Shown one piece after another: positions 32,868-42,270 of a DNA stretch of 64,000 bases. Source of the stretch: CAVPEW01 sp963703565 (GTDB taxonomy: Bacteria > Actinomycetota > Acidimicrobiia > Acidimicrobiales > VFJN01); assembly GCA_963703565.1 (NCBI GenBank), contig CAVPEW010000030.1, positions 62,001 through 126,000 on the forward strand. The letters are read 5' to 3'. The notes under the pieces are model-generated. The model saw nothing but the letters and a program-made list of their open reading frames with translations. It had not been told where the DNA came from and made no database searches. Numbering within the stretch: position 1 is the first letter of the stretch; each line of letters starts with the position of its first letter. A program made the position numbers and the translations under genes.

Positions 32868-34287
32868 CGGTCCCACCTGCTGGCGGAGGGCCAGCGCCGT
32901 CGGCGACGAGCGAGCGCAGCGTGCCGCCGGCCAGGGTCGTGGTGAGCTCGTCGCCGGGTACGAGCGCGGCCGGTTCGCGCACGACACGGCCTTGCCGGTC
33001 ACGCGTGATCGACCAGCCCCGCGCCAGCGCCCGGCGCGGATGCATGGCGGCGAGGCGAGCCTCGTGGGCACGCAGGTCACGAGAAGTCGCTGCCAGCGCT
33101 CGCTGCGCGCGTTGGCCGAACCGGGTCGCGGCGCTCACCTCGCGCGACGTGGCGGTCGACAGCGACCGGCGCGATGCCCCCAGCAGGCCGGCGCCAGCCC
33201 TGAACGCTCGTTCGTCGAGGCTGTCGAGGCGGGCCGCGCTGCGCACGGTGAGTCGCTCGGATGACAGCGCCAGGACGCTGTCGGCGGTGTCGAGGCGGCG
33301 CCGGACGCCGGCGGCGAGGGCGGCCGCGGTCACCCGGGACCGCTCGTCGTGGTCGGCGAGTCGGGCACGGGCGCGCGTCGTGGCGGTCGACCAGCGGCGG
33401 TCCAGCGTGGCCAGGCGCTCACGAACCACTGCCACGAGGGCCGCGGCGGCCGCTGTGGGGGTCTTGGCGCTGGTGTGGGCGACCTCGTCGGCGACGCTGC
33501 GGTCGATCTCGTGGCCGATCCCGACCACAACCGGGTGCGGGCAGGCGGCGATGGCACGGGCGACCGCCTCGCTGTCGAACGCCGCGAGGTCGGTCCGAGC
33601 TCCGCCGCCGCGGACGATCACCACCACGTCGACACGCCGGCGCCCGAGGGTCTCGATCGCCGTGGCGAGCGAGGAGGGCGACGTCGGCCCCTGGACGCGG
33701 GCATCGACCGACACGACCTCGAAGGCGATGCCCGAGCGCGACAGCTCGGCGAGCACGTCTGCCTCGGCGGCGCTGCCCCGGCTCGTGACGAGCCCCACCA
33801 CGAGCGGCAGGGCGGGCATGGGCCTTGACCGGTTCGCAGCCAGGAGCCCCTCGGCGCCGAGCCGGGCGAGCACGCCAGCGCGCTCGAGGGCCAGCCGGCC
33901 CAGGGTGTGGGCCGGATCGATCGCGGTCATCCCGAGTTGGACCTGGCCACGGGGCGCGAACCAGGCGATGCGGCCCCGCACCCGCACCTCGGTGCCGTCG
34001 GTCATGCGCACCGCCCCGCCGGCGGCGGTCAGGGTGCGGTTCACGGCCGGCTTGTGGCGGGCAGCCAGCATCACCGCCAACGAGGCACGCGATCCGTCGA
34101 GCCGATCCTCCACGAGCGTGAAGTACACGTGGCCCGAGCGCGCCCGGGTCAGGTCGTGGATCTCGCCCCGGACCCATACCTCGTCGGGCATGGCCCGGCG
34201 CAGCAGGTGGTCGAGCGCGTCGCCCAGCTCGCCCACCGACCAGGTCGGCTCGGGCAGCCGCCCCACGTCAGGGTCCTCCCACAGCAC
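32860..34287 (-). CDS. xseA: Exodeoxyribonuclease VII large subunit
   Basis: XseA is the catalytic subunit. The 475-residue protein has an N-terminal OB fold (WVRGEIHDLTRARSGHVYFTL), a catalytic domain with LPLVVGLVTSRGSA, VVIVRGGGARTDLAAFDSE and VGIGHEIDRSVADEVAHTSAKTPTAAA, then a long coiled coil (about 295-420) that binds XseB. GTG start 6 nt after TAGGCT. The upstream region is shared with the divergent Asp23 gene. Confidence 0.95.
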   Translation of the reverse strand: MLWEDPDVGRLPEPTWSVGELGDALDHLLRRAMPDEVWVRGEIHDLTRARSGHVYFTLVEDRLDGSRASLAVMLAARHKPAVNRTLTAAGGAVRMTDGTEVRVRGRIAWFAPRGQVQLGMTAIDPAHTLGRLALERAGVLARLGAEGLLAANRSRPMPALPLVVGLVTSRGSAAEADVLAELSRSGIAFEVVSVDARVQGPTSPSSLATAIETLGRRRVDVVVIVRGGGARTDLAAFDSEAVARAIAACPHPVVVGIGHEIDRSVADEVAHTSAKTPTAAAAALVAVVRERLATLDRRWSTATTRARARLADHDERSRVTAAALAAGVRRRLDTADSVLALSSERLTVRSAARLDSLDERAFRAGAGLLGASRRSLSTATSREVSAATRFGQRAQRALAATSRDLRAHEARLAAMHPRRALARGWSITRDRQGRVVREPAALVPGDELTTTLAGGTLRSLVADGAGPPPAGGTDA

Positions 34288-34293
34288 GGCTGG

Positions 34294-34299
34294 AGCCTA
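34294..34299 (-). promoter_or_regulatory. TANNNT -10 hexamer for xseA
   Basis: TAGGCT on the minus strand ends exactly 6 nt before the GTG; leaderless type. Confidence 0.45.
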
Positions 34300-34387
34300 C
34301 GCAGCCAGGTCGGGGCCGATCGCGGCGTAGCTTTGGAGGGCGCCGCACCCCGCCGCACCCACGCCACCGCAGACGACCGGAGCGACC

Positions 34388-34831
34388 ATGAGCGAACCTG
34401 AACTGGCCACCCGGGCCGGCAACGGCACTGAGCCGCCACCGGGGTCCTGGCTGCCCGACGAGCCCGAGCGGGGCGTGACCTCGATAGCTCAGGACGTGGT
34501 GGCCAGGATCGCCGCCCTCGCCGCCCACGAGGTCGAAGGCGTGGCCCGCCTCGGGGGCGAGGTGCCCGAGGCGATGGCGGCCACGGTGGGGCGGATCGCC
34601 GCCCGGACCGGGCCCGAAGGGGTCGGGGTGGAGGTCGGCACCCGCCAGGTGGCCTGTGACCTGGCCGTCACCGTGCGTTACCCGAGCCCGATCCGCCAGG
34701 TGACCGAGGCAGTGCGTGAGAACGTCATCGACCGGATCGAGGCGATGACGGGACTCGAGGTCGTCGAGGTGAACATCGCCGTGATCGACCTGGCCTTCGA
34801 CGGCGGGCCGCAGGGCGCCCGAGTCGTCTAG
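34388..34831 (+). CDS. Asp23/Gls24-family envelope stress protein
   Basis: A 147-residue Asp23 protein. It shows GVTSIAQDVVARIAALAAHEVEGVARLGG and the paired strands VACDLAVTVRYPSPIRQVTEAVRENVIDRIEAMTGLEVVEVN. In firmicutes Asp23 forms a network at the membrane through the anchor AmaP and responds to cell-wall stress. The ATG has GGAG 6 nt upstream. The gene 30 bp downstream encodes a four-helix membrane protein that is a likely anchor. Confidence 0.88.
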   Translation: MSEPELATRAGNGTEPPPGSWLPDEPERGVTSIAQDVVARIAALAAHEVEGVARLGGEVPEAMAATVGRIAARTGPEGVGVEVGTRQVACDLAVTVRYPSPIRQVTEAVRENVIDRIEAMTGLEVVEVNIAVIDLAFDGGPQGARVV

Positions 34832-34860
34832 GGCGAACGGCTCGCCGTCCAGGGCCCGCC

Positions 34861-36021
34861 GTGCCGTCCTGTGCACCGGGATCGCTCAGGCGGCGCCGCG
34901 CCCTGGTGGCCCGGGCAGGGGTCGTGGCCGCCGGCGTGGTCGTCGCGATCGAGGCCACCCTGGTCGGGGCCGATCGTGCAGCGTGGCTGGTGCCGCGCGA
35001 CCGCTGGGCTCGCGGGCTCGCCGGGCTGGAGTGGTCCTCGCCGCGCCTGGTCGCGGTCGGGGTGGCGCTGTGCGTTGCCGGCCTCGCCCTGCTGGCCAGG
35101 GCGCGCGGCCCCCTCGGCGACCTCGCCGGGCGCCACAGCGGTACCGACGAGGTCGTGATGCGCTTCGCCCGCTCGGGCGTCGAGGAGCACCTCGTCTCGA
35201 GGCTGCTGGCCGATCCCGACGTGGTCGACGCAGCGGTCCGGGTCGGCGCCCTGCGCACCGTCGCGGTGGTGCAGGCTCGGCCGGGAGAGAGCGACCACGC
35301 CGGACTGGGCGCTCGGCTGGGCCATGACCTCGTGCGCGCGGCCCATGGCCTCGGGGTCCAACTCCCCCCGTTGCGGCTACGTGTGCGCGCCGCTGGCGGC
35401 GAGCCCGGCGGCCCAGCGGACCGCCCCGTGCGCCCGCCTGCATGGCCGCGAGCCGAATGGCGCAGAGCCGTGGCAGCGGCACTGACGCTCGGGGCGGGTG
35501 CGAGGGTGCTGGCGGGCGCGGCGGGGCTGGCCGGCACCGAGCCCGGGGCTCGCTACCGCGACCTTGCCTCGACGACGGGCGCGCACCCGGCGTGGTGGGC
35601 GGCAGCAGTGGTGACCGCGGCGTTCGTCGTCGTATCGGCGGCCTGGCCCGTGCGACGCGCCCGGAACCCACCGGCTCCGTGCCCCGCACTGGTCTCGGAG
35701 CGGCCCACGCCGACGTCGCGCGGAACCACCGTCTGGGCTCCGCCGGCCGTCGAGACCGCCTGGGCGGTCGAGGTCGGGGATCTGGACGGGGTGCGTCCCG
35801 GCGGGTGCGCCGTCGAGTCCTGGGGCCAGGTCCCGGCGCTGCGGGCCAGCGTCGGTGTCACCGATCCCGACGCCCTCGACGGCCTCGCCGCGATCCTGCC
35901 GGGCACCGCGATCCGCCTGGCCGGCCTGGTGGGGGTCCCACGGCTGTCCCTCTACGTCCGCGTGGAGATGCGACGGCGCTCGGGCACCCTGCCCAGGGCC
36001 GACGACGGCAGCCGCCGATAG
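34861..36021 (+). CDS. Four-helix membrane protein, likely Asp23 partner (AmaP-like, two-part)
   Basis: A 386-residue protein made of two similar-looking halves. Each half has two membrane helices (about 18-38 and 61-80; about 203-225 and 248-268) followed by a soluble alpha/beta segment, DPDVVDAAVRVGALRTVAVVQ in the first and ALRASVGVTDPDAL in the second. Actinobacterial Asp23 operons usually carry separate DUF6286/AmaP-type proteins with this layout; here they seem fused (inference). Start GTG at 34861 is not supported by a clear ribosome site. Confidence 0.65.
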   Translation: MPSCAPGSLRRRRALVARAGVVAAGVVVAIEATLVGADRAAWLVPRDRWARGLAGLEWSSPRLVAVGVALCVAGLALLARARGPLGDLAGRHSGTDEVVMRFARSGVEEHLVSRLLADPDVVDAAVRVGALRTVAVVQARPGESDHAGLGARLGHDLVRAAHGLGVQLPPLRLRVRAAGGEPGGPADRPVRPPAWPRAEWRRAVAAALTLGAGARVLAGAAGLAGTEPGARYRDLASTTGAHPAWWAAAVVTAAFVVVSAAWPVRRARNPPAPCPALVSERPTPTSRGTTVWAPPAVETAWAVEVGDLDGVRPGGCAVESWGQVPALRASVGVTDPDALDGLAAILPGTAIRLAGLVGVPRLSLYVRVEMRRRSGTLPRADDGSRR

Positions 36022-36041
36022 CCTGCGCCGGGGGTACATCG

Positions 36042-37052
36042 ATGGGAAGTGCAGCTGACCATGACGGGGGATCGGCCCACGGCCACCCCGGCCCGCCTCG
36101 GAGCCCGGCGGCGGGGGTCGACGCCATCGAGCTGGCTCCCGGCGTGGTCCAGCTCGACACCCGCCTGGGCGGTTGGGCCCGGGTGACCGCCGGCTTCCTG
36201 GTCGACGGCGACGCCCCGGTGCTGGTCGAGACGGGCAGCCAGAGCTCGGTGCCGGTCCTGCTCGAGGCGCTGGCGGGGCTGGGGATCGGGCCCCACGACC
36301 TGGCCGGGGTCGCCGTGACCCACATCCACCTCGACCACGCCGGCGGGATCGGCGACGTCGCCGGAGCGTTCCCCGACGCGACCATCTACGTCCACCCCAG
36401 AGGAGCGCGCCACCTCGTGGACCCGACCCGTCTGGTCGACAGCGCGGCGATGGTCTACGGCGGCCTGCTCGACAGCCTCTACGGCCGGATGACCCCCACC
36501 GATGCCGGTCGGGTCGTGGCCCTCGAGGACGGCGACGAGATCGTCGTCTCGCCGGGACGGGTGCTGACCACGGTCGACTCGCCGGGCCACGCCAAGCACC
36601 ACCTCGCACTGCACGACTCGGGCTCGGGCCTGCTCTTCGCCGGCGATGCCGTCGGGGTGCGACTGCCCGACGTCGGCGTGCTGCGCCCGGCGACACCGCC
36701 ACCGGACTTCGATCTCGACGCCGCGCTGGCGTCGCTGGCGCGCATCGGCGCCCGGCACCCCACCGGCATCGCGCTGGCCCACTTCGGGCTGGTGCCCGAT
36801 CCCGCCGAGATCCTCGACGAGGCCGCAGAGACCCTGGTCCGCTGGAGCGAGGTCGCGGTGGCGGCGTGGCGCGAGGGTCGGGACCTCGCCGAGGCGCTCG
36901 ACGCCGCCTTCGCGCCGGACCCGGCGTCTGCACCGGCCGAGGCGCTCGAGATCCTCGAGACCCTCAACGGGATCCACTCCAACGCCGCTGGCCTGCGCCG
37001 CTGGCTGGACCAGCGCCCACCGCCCCGAGACGGCGAGCAGAGCAGGCGGTAG
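36042..37052 (+). CDS. Metallo-beta-lactamase-fold hydrolase
   Basis: A 336-residue MBL-fold enzyme. Zinc ligands are in THIHLDHAGG, later SPGHAKHH and FAGDAVG, and the C-terminal LAHFG. The region after residue 200 carries an extra helical domain (LVRWSEVAVAAWREGRDLAEAL), as in MBL hydrolases of unknown substrate. ATG 36042 is chosen because it precedes the domain with a short lead. It shares its direction with the Asp23 pair. Substrate unknown. Confidence 0.82.
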   Translation: MGSAADHDGGSAHGHPGPPRSPAAGVDAIELAPGVVQLDTRLGGWARVTAGFLVDGDAPVLVETGSQSSVPVLLEALAGLGIGPHDLAGVAVTHIHLDHAGGIGDVAGAFPDATIYVHPRGARHLVDPTRLVDSAAMVYGGLLDSLYGRMTPTDAGRVVALEDGDEIVVSPGRVLTTVDSPGHAKHHLALHDSGSGLLFAGDAVGVRLPDVGVLRPATPPPDFDLDAALASLARIGARHPTGIALAHFGLVPDPAEILDEAAETLVRWSEVAVAAWREGRDLAEALDAAFAPDPASAPAEALEILETLNGIHSNAAGLRRWLDQRPPPRDGEQSRR

Positions 37053-37055
37053 CTT
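37050..37055 (+). promoter_or_regulatory. TANNNT -10 hexamer for the thiolase
   Basis: TAGCTT overlaps the upstream stop codon and ends exactly 6 nt before the ATG; leaderless type. Confidence 0.45.
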
Positions 37056-37061
37056 TCGACC

Positions 37062-38261
37062 ATGCCTGAAGCAGTCATAGTCGCCACCGCACGCACGCCC
37101 ATCGGACGCGCCAACAAGGGGAGCCTCGTGGAGTGCCGCCCCGACGATCTGAGCGCCCTCATCGTGCGAGCCGCCCTCGACCAGGTCCCCGAGCTGGACC
37201 CCGCCTCGATCGACGATCTGATCCTGGGCTGTGGCCAGCCGGGAGGCGAGTCGGGCTTCAACGTCGCTCGGGTCGCGGCGATCCTCGCCGGGCTCGACGA
37301 CGTGCCCGGTGTGACGGTGAACCGCTACTGCTCGTCCTCGCTGCAAGCGATCCGCATGGCCGCCCACGCCATCCGCGCCGGCGAGGGAGACGCCTTCGTG
37401 TGCGCCGGGGTCGAGACCGTGAGCCGCTACGCCTACGGCGCCTCCGACACCGGCGCCCACAACCCGGCCTTCGCCGACGCGGAGGCCCGCACAGCGCAAC
37501 GCAGCCAGGGAGCGGGCTCGTGGGAGCCCCCGGTCGGGCTGCCCGACATCTACATCGCCATGGGTCAGACGGCCGAGAACGTCCGGCTGGCCGAGAACGT
37601 CGGGCGAGCGGAGATGGACGAGTTCGCGGCCCGTTCCCAGCAGCTCGCCGTGGAGGCCCAGCAGCGCGGCTTCTTCGAGCGTGAGATCACGCCGGTGACC
37701 ACCCCCAGCGGCACGGTGGTCAGCGTCGACGACGGCCCCCGGCCGGGAACCACAGTGGAGAAGCTGGCCGAGCTCAAGCCGGTCTTCCGGCCCGACGGCG
37801 AGGTGACCGCAGGAAACGCCTGCCCGCTCAACGACGGCGCCGCAGCCGTGGTGGTCATGAGCGACACCAAGGCCGCGGCTGCGGGGATCACCCCTTTGGC
37901 CCGCGTGGTGTCCACCGGGGTGACCGGCCTCAACCCGGAGATGATGGGCATGGGCCCGGTAGAGGCATGCCGCCAGGCCCTTGGTCGGGCCGGGCTCACG
38001 ATCGACGACATCGACCTGGTGGAGATCAACGAGGCGTTCGCAGCCCAGGTCATCCCGTCGGCCAAGCACCTCGGGATCAGCTGGGACAAGCTCAACGTGA
38101 ACGGCGGGGCGATCGCCCTGGGCCACCCGTTCGGCATGACCGGCGCTCGGATCATGACCACCCTGTTGAACGGTCTCGAGGACCGCGACAAGCGCTACGG
38201 CCTCGAGTCGATGTGCGTCGGCGGCGGCCAGGGGATGGCCATGATCGTCGAGCGCCTGTAG
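37062..38261 (+). CDS. Thiolase (acetyl-CoA C-acyltransferase)
   Basis: A 399-residue thiolase with nucleophile Cys90 (VNRYCSSSLQAI), the NEAFAAQ loop, the His of GHPFGMTGAR and the second Cys in MCVGGGQGMAM, all four active-site motifs of a degradative thiolase. It cleaves 3-ketoacyl-CoA in beta-oxidation or condenses acetyl-CoA. The chain-length preference cannot be read from the sequence. No other beta-oxidation gene is adjacent, although a thioesterase lies 12 kb away. Confidence 0.93.
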   Translation: MPEAVIVATARTPIGRANKGSLVECRPDDLSALIVRAALDQVPELDPASIDDLILGCGQPGGESGFNVARVAAILAGLDDVPGVTVNRYCSSSLQAIRMAAHAIRAGEGDAFVCAGVETVSRYAYGASDTGAHNPAFADAEARTAQRSQGAGSWEPPVGLPDIYIAMGQTAENVRLAENVGRAEMDEFAARSQQLAVEAQQRGFFEREITPVTTPSGTVVSVDDGPRPGTTVEKLAELKPVFRPDGEVTAGNACPLNDGAAAVVVMSDTKAAAAGITPLARVVSTGVTGLNPEMMGMGPVEACRQALGRAGLTIDDIDLVEINEAFAAQVIPSAKHLGISWDKLNVNGGAIALGHPFGMTGARIMTTLLNGLEDRDKRYGLESMCVGGGQGMAMIVERL

Positions 38262-38350
38262 GCCCCACGGCCTTTGCGGCAGGGCGCTCGTTCCAGATTC
38301 CCGGAGTCGGTTGGTTTGATCTCGCCGAGCCCGGGTACCCGTGATGGAGT

Positions 38351-38394
38351 CGCTGCGACCCCGGGGTTCCCGCCCGCCCCCCGGGGTCGCAGCG
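38351..38394. other. Large inverted repeat upstream of the RNA methyltransferase
   Basis: A perfect 16-bp inverted repeat (CGCTGCGACCCCGGGG at 38351-38366, its complement at 38379-38394) with a 12-nt C-rich loop. It lies 90 bp after the thiolase stop and ends 8 bp before the probable methyltransferase start. It may be a thiolase terminator or may hide the next gene's start region. Confidence 0.55.
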
Positions 38395-38402
38395 CGGTCG
38401 AG

Positions 38403-39179
38403 GTGGTGGATCCCTTCGACCCACGACTCAGCGACTTCTCGGATCTGCGCGCGCCGGTCCGCCGGGCCGCCTGGGAGCGCCGGCGCGGCGTGTGCACGCT
38501 GGAGGGCTTGCACGCGCTCGAGGCCCTGCTGGCCGGGGGGCGGATGCCAATCGCGGTCCTCGCCGAGCGGCGCTGGCTCGAGCGCCTGCCGCCACTGGAC
38601 GCTCCCGTGCTGGTGGCGTCCAAGTCCTTGATGGCGCAGGTGACCGGGTTCGCCTTCCACAGGGGCCTGCTGGCGGTGGCCGAGCGGCCGGCGCCGGTGC
38701 CCGTCGAGGAGCTGGCGCGCCGGGCTGGGCGGATACTGGCGGTCGAGGGCGTCAACGACGCGGAGAACCTGGGAGCGCTGTACCGCAACGCTGCCGCCTT
38801 CGGCGTGGAAGCGGTGTTGTTGGACCCCACGGTGACGGACCCGCTGGCCCGCCGCGTGGTGAGGGTGTCGTCGGGTCACGCTCTGCGCCTACCCACCGCA
38901 CGCGCCACCTCCTGGCCGGGAGACCTGGCGGTGCTCGCAGCGTCGGGCATCGACGTGTGGGCCCTCACGACCGACGCCGACGCCGTGCCCGTCGCCGAGC
39001 TCGCCGCCGCACGCCCGTCGCGCTGGGCGTTGCTGGTGGGCGCCGAGGGGCCGGGGCTGTCCCGCCGGACGACGGAGCGGGTCAAGGGCCGGGTGCGGGT
39101 GCCGATGACCCCGGGGGTCGACTCGCTGAACGTGGCCACCGCGGTGGCGATCGCCATGCAGCGTCTGAGTGAACCCTGA
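38403..39179 (+). CDS. SpoU/TrmH-family RNA 2'-O-methyltransferase
   Basis: About 258 residues. An N-terminal substrate-binding part (CTLEGLHALEALLAGG, VASKSLMAQVTGFAFHRGLLAV) precedes the knotted SPOUT domain with the three SpoU motifs: VEGVNDAENLGALYRNAAAFG, LLVGAEGPGLS and VPMTPGVDSLNVATAVAIAM. It should methylate ribose in rRNA or tRNA using SAM. Start GTG 38403 or 38406 fits the domain. A strong hairpin ends just upstream. Confidence 0.88.
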   Translation: MVDPFDPRLSDFSDLRAPVRRAAWERRRGVCTLEGLHALEALLAGGRMPIAVLAERRWLERLPPLDAPVLVASKSLMAQVTGFAFHRGLLAVAERPAPVPVEELARRAGRILAVEGVNDAENLGALYRNAAAFGVEAVLLDPTVTDPLARRVVRVSSGHALRLPTARATSWPGDLAVLAASGIDVWALTTDADAVPVAELAAARPSRWALLVGAEGPGLSRRTTERVKGRVRVPMTPGVDSLNVATAVAIAMQRLSEP

Positions 39180-39247
39180 CCGCACGCAGACCAGCGGAGC
39201 GGCAACGGGGTTGCCCCGCAGACGGGCAATGGGCACGATGGTTGGCA

Positions 39248-40570
39248 ATGCCAACGACAACGATCGCCGACTTCGTGCGGTCCCTGCTCGGACCGGGCCT
39301 GCCGGTCGGCCTCGAGGCCTACGACGGCAGCCGCATCGAGGTTCCCGGTGCCCCGGCTCGCATCGTCGTGCGCTCCCCCGACGCCGTCCACCGCATCCTC
39401 ACCGCTCCCGGCGAGCTGGGGTTCTCGCGCGCATACGTGGCGGGCGACCTCGACCTCGAGGGTGACGTCTTCTCGGTCCTGGGCCTCGCGGAGCGCACCC
39501 CGGACCTGCACCTGCGCCCGTCCCACCTGGTCGATCTCGTCCGCCTCGCCCGGCAGGCGGGGTTCCGGCACCTTCCGCCACCCGCCGAGGAAGCCCACCT
39601 GCACGGGCGCCGCCACTCGCGAGGGCGCGACGCCGCCGCCGTAGCCCACCACTACGACGTCTCGAACCGGTTCTACGAGACGATCCTGGGCCCCTCGATG
39701 ACCTACTCGTGTGCGGTGTTCGAGCGGCCCGAGACGACCCTGGAGGACGCACAGGCGGCCAAGTACGAGCTCATCTGCCGCAAGCTCTGGCTACGTCCCG
39801 GGATGCGGCTGCTCGACGTCGGGTGCGGCTGGGGTGGCATGGTCATGCACGCCGCTCGTCACCACGGCGTGCAGGCCGTAGGCGTCACCGTGTCGGCCGC
39901 GCAGGCCGACTACGCCCGGCGAGCCGTCGCCGAGGCAGGCCTGGGCAGCCAGGTGGAGATCCGCTTGGCCGACTACCGCGACGTGACCGACGGGCCCTAC
40001 GACGCCATCAGCTCGATCGGCATGTTCGAACACGTCGGGGCATCCCGCCTCGGGGAGTACCTCGACCGGCTCCACAGCCTGCTGGCGCCGAGTGGCCGGC
40101 TGCTCAACCACGGCATCACCCGGCCCGGCGGCGGCCGGCCACGGCTGGGGCGCAGGGGCTTCGTCGACCGGTACGTGTTCCCCGACGGGGAGCTGCATGA
40201 GGTGGGAACCGTGATCAGCGCCATCCACCGGGCCGGGCTCGAGGTACGCCACGCCGAGAACCTGCGGGAGCACTACGGGCGCACCCTGCGGCACTGGGTC
40301 GCCAACCTGGAGCGGAACTGGGACCTCGCGGTGAGCGAGGCGGGTGCCGGGCGGGCGCGGGTGTGGCGCCTCTACATGGCCGGTTCGGCACTGGGATTCG
40401 AGGAGGGCCGGATCCAGATCCACCAGGTTCTGGCCACCCGCTCGGACGGAGGTCGCAGCGGCCTACCTCTGCGACCGCACCTGGAGGACCGGCCGCTGGC
40501 GGACCGAGGCCTCGCCACGCAGGGCCCCCAGGACAGGCGAAGTTCCCTATCCGAGCCGCGCTTGGGCTAG
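39248..40570 (+). CDS. cfa: Cyclopropane-fatty-acyl-phospholipid synthase
   Basis: A 440-residue enzyme that methylates double bonds of membrane lipids with SAM. The C-terminal domain has YDVSNRFYETILGPSMTYSCAVF, motif I LLDVGCGWGGMVMHAA, SSIGMFEHVG and LRHWVANLERNWDLA. The N-terminal SCP2-like domain (about 20-110) is typical. The ATG at 39248 is preferred over a TTG six bases earlier. Its last 4 bp overlap the convergent tadG-like gene. A desaturase that could supply substrate lies at the far right of the window. Confidence 0.93.
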   Translation: MPTTTIADFVRSLLGPGLPVGLEAYDGSRIEVPGAPARIVVRSPDAVHRILTAPGELGFSRAYVAGDLDLEGDVFSVLGLAERTPDLHLRPSHLVDLVRLARQAGFRHLPPPAEEAHLHGRRHSRGRDAAAVAHHYDVSNRFYETILGPSMTYSCAVFERPETTLEDAQAAKYELICRKLWLRPGMRLLDVGCGWGGMVMHAARHHGVQAVGVTVSAAQADYARRAVAEAGLGSQVEIRLADYRDVTDGPYDAISSIGMFEHVGASRLGEYLDRLHSLLAPSGRLLNHGITRPGGGRPRLGRRGFVDRYVFPDGELHEVGTVISAIHRAGLEVRHAENLREHYGRTLRHWVANLERNWDLAVSEAGAGRARVWRLYMAGSALGFEEGRIQIHQVLATRSDGGRSGLPLRPHLEDRPLADRGLATQGPQDRRSSLSEPRLG

Positions 40571-42270
40571 GGGTTGGGTACCAACCGCACGGGATCGCCC
40601 TTGACCTCCGCCGCCCAGGTCGTGCGATCCGTAGGTGAAATGTTGGTCGTGTACTCGACCTTCCACCACGTGGCCCCCCCGTAGGCTGACGAGATGTCGG
40701 CGGGCAGGTCGATCGTGAGAGTTATCGAGCGGTCGCTGTACTTCCATCTGGACAACCGCCGGGACCCTGGCTGGGGGTTGAACACGCACCGATCGGCCGA
40801 GCCGTCACCATTCGTATCGACGTCCGGGCCCGAACAGCTCGCAGTCATGCCCACGAGATCTAGGACATTCGAGCTGGCACCGCTGCAGCCGCCGGTCGGT
40901 GCAGTGGCTCCGCCGGCGCAGTCGACGGACCACCGGAACGTGGCATAGCCCCCGTCGGGCGACTTGATCCGGATCGACTGGGCGCCCTCACCGGGATCGA
41001 ACAGAGTGACCTCGAGCTTCCTGCCGTTGTACTCGGGACCGACCTCGGCCAGGAAGAACTCCGCCTTCGAGCCCGTGAGCGAGGCGAACACGCCCATGTC
41101 GCCGAGGGCGTACACCTGCGGGCACGAGGCGTCGTAGATGCTGGCCTCCACCGGATCGGACGAGCACGCCCAGAAGCGACCCGAGAGGTTGCGGGCGGTC
41201 ACGCTGGCCCGCAACCCGAAGCCGTTGGACATCGTCCCCTGATTGGTGTTGCGGCCAGCATCGACCTGGATGAAGTACGTGGCTCCTCCTGGCGGGGGTG
41301 TCACGTTCGCTATCGTCGTCCAAGCGTTGCAGCCGGTCGTCCCCGGCGAGAAGGTCCGCGGCTGTACGGGGTTCCCGACCAGCGTGCCGCCGAGCGGATC
41401 GGTGGACCCCGTCCGCACGGTGAAATCGGTTCGCATCCCGTCGGTGGACGAGTTGTTCGGGTCTCCCGGCCGGGACCTGTTGCACACGGCGGGATCGAAG
41501 GCCTGGATCTGCACAGCACCAAGGGCCCCGGCTGGGACGCTGACGGCGAACAGGTAGCCGTACGACCGGTAATCCGGGTTGACCGTGGTCGTCCCTGCCT
41601 CACAGGAGGCCCAGGCGCCGGAGTCGCTCAGCGCACGCGGGTTCGTTGCGTTCTGATAGTTCGCATCGGTCAAAGTGTTGAAACGGTCACCGTTCTCCTT
41701 GGAGCTGCACTCACCGGAGATCGCCAACCAGTAGTTCTCCCTCAGGCCGGCCGACTGGGCGACACTGCGGCCGACGAGCTGTCTCATGTCACCGCCGCTG
41801 GAAGACCCCAGGAGGTCGCCCGTGCCCAGAAAATTCCGCGGGCTGCCCAGCGAGACCGCGCGCACGAAGCGAGCGGTCGCCGTGCGCGCCACTCGGCTCG
41901 GGCCAGCGAACAGCGAGGCGAAGTACTGCGGCACGTCCGGGTCGGTGATCCGAACCTGGATCTCCTCGGCGCCAAGCTGGACGACCGACACGGTCACGCC
42001 GTCCACCCCCTCGGCATAGCCGTTGCGCGCCGCGACCTGCAGCGCTTCGGCGCGTGCGGCCGGGAGCCCCTTCGGCAGCACGGCCACCCCGGCGAGCGCG
42101 GCCGCATCGGCCGCACGCTGGATCTTGGCAGCCTCGGTGTAGCGGCTTCCGATGTCGATCGCGACCGCAGCCGCGGCCATCAGCACGACCAGCACCAGGG
42201 CCAGGAACACCAGGATGAAACCGTCCTCGCCTAGGCCGCGAGGCCGGTGGATCCTGCGGTGGATCAGCAT
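40567..42270 (-). CDS. TadG-like pilus-assembly protein with large extracellular domain
   Basis: A 567-residue protein, last of a four-gene Tad-like operon. The N-terminal segment GEDGFILVFLALVLVVLMAAAAVAIDIG is the putative Tad-type membrane anchor, followed by TEAAKIQRAADAAALAGV, the signature of TadG-like proteins. The rest (about 130-567) is extracellular and Cys-containing, with a calcium-binding-like DVDTNGDGSADRC near 510. The Glu5 of true pilins is absent, as usual for TadG. The ATG at 42270 overlaps the preceding gene by 7 bp. Confidence 0.82.
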   Translation of the reverse strand: MLIHRRIHRPRGLGEDGFILVFLALVLVVLMAAAAVAIDIGSRYTEAAKIQRAADAAALAGVAVLPKGLPAARAEALQVAARNGYAEGVDGVTVSVVQLGAEEIQVRITDPDVPQYFASLFAGPSRVARTATARFVRAVSLGSPRNFLGTGDLLGSSSGGDMRQLVGRSVAQSAGLRENYWLAISGECSSKENGDRFNTLTDANYQNATNPRALSDSGAWASCEAGTTTVNPDYRSYGYLFAVSVPAGALGAVQIQAFDPAVCNRSRPGDPNNSSTDGMRTDFTVRTGSTDPLGGTLVGNPVQPRTFSPGTTGCNAWTTIANVTPPPGGATYFIQVDAGRNTNQGTMSNGFGLRASVTARNLSGRFWACSSDPVEASIYDASCPQVYALGDMGVFASLTGSKAEFFLAEVGPEYNGRKLEVTLFDPGEGAQSIRIKSPDGGYATFRWSVDCAGGATAPTGGCSGASSNVLDLVGMTASCSGPDVDTNGDGSADRCVFNPQPGSRRLSRWKYSDRSITLTIDLPADISSAYGGATWWKVEYTTNISPTDRTTWAAEVKGDPVRLVPNP

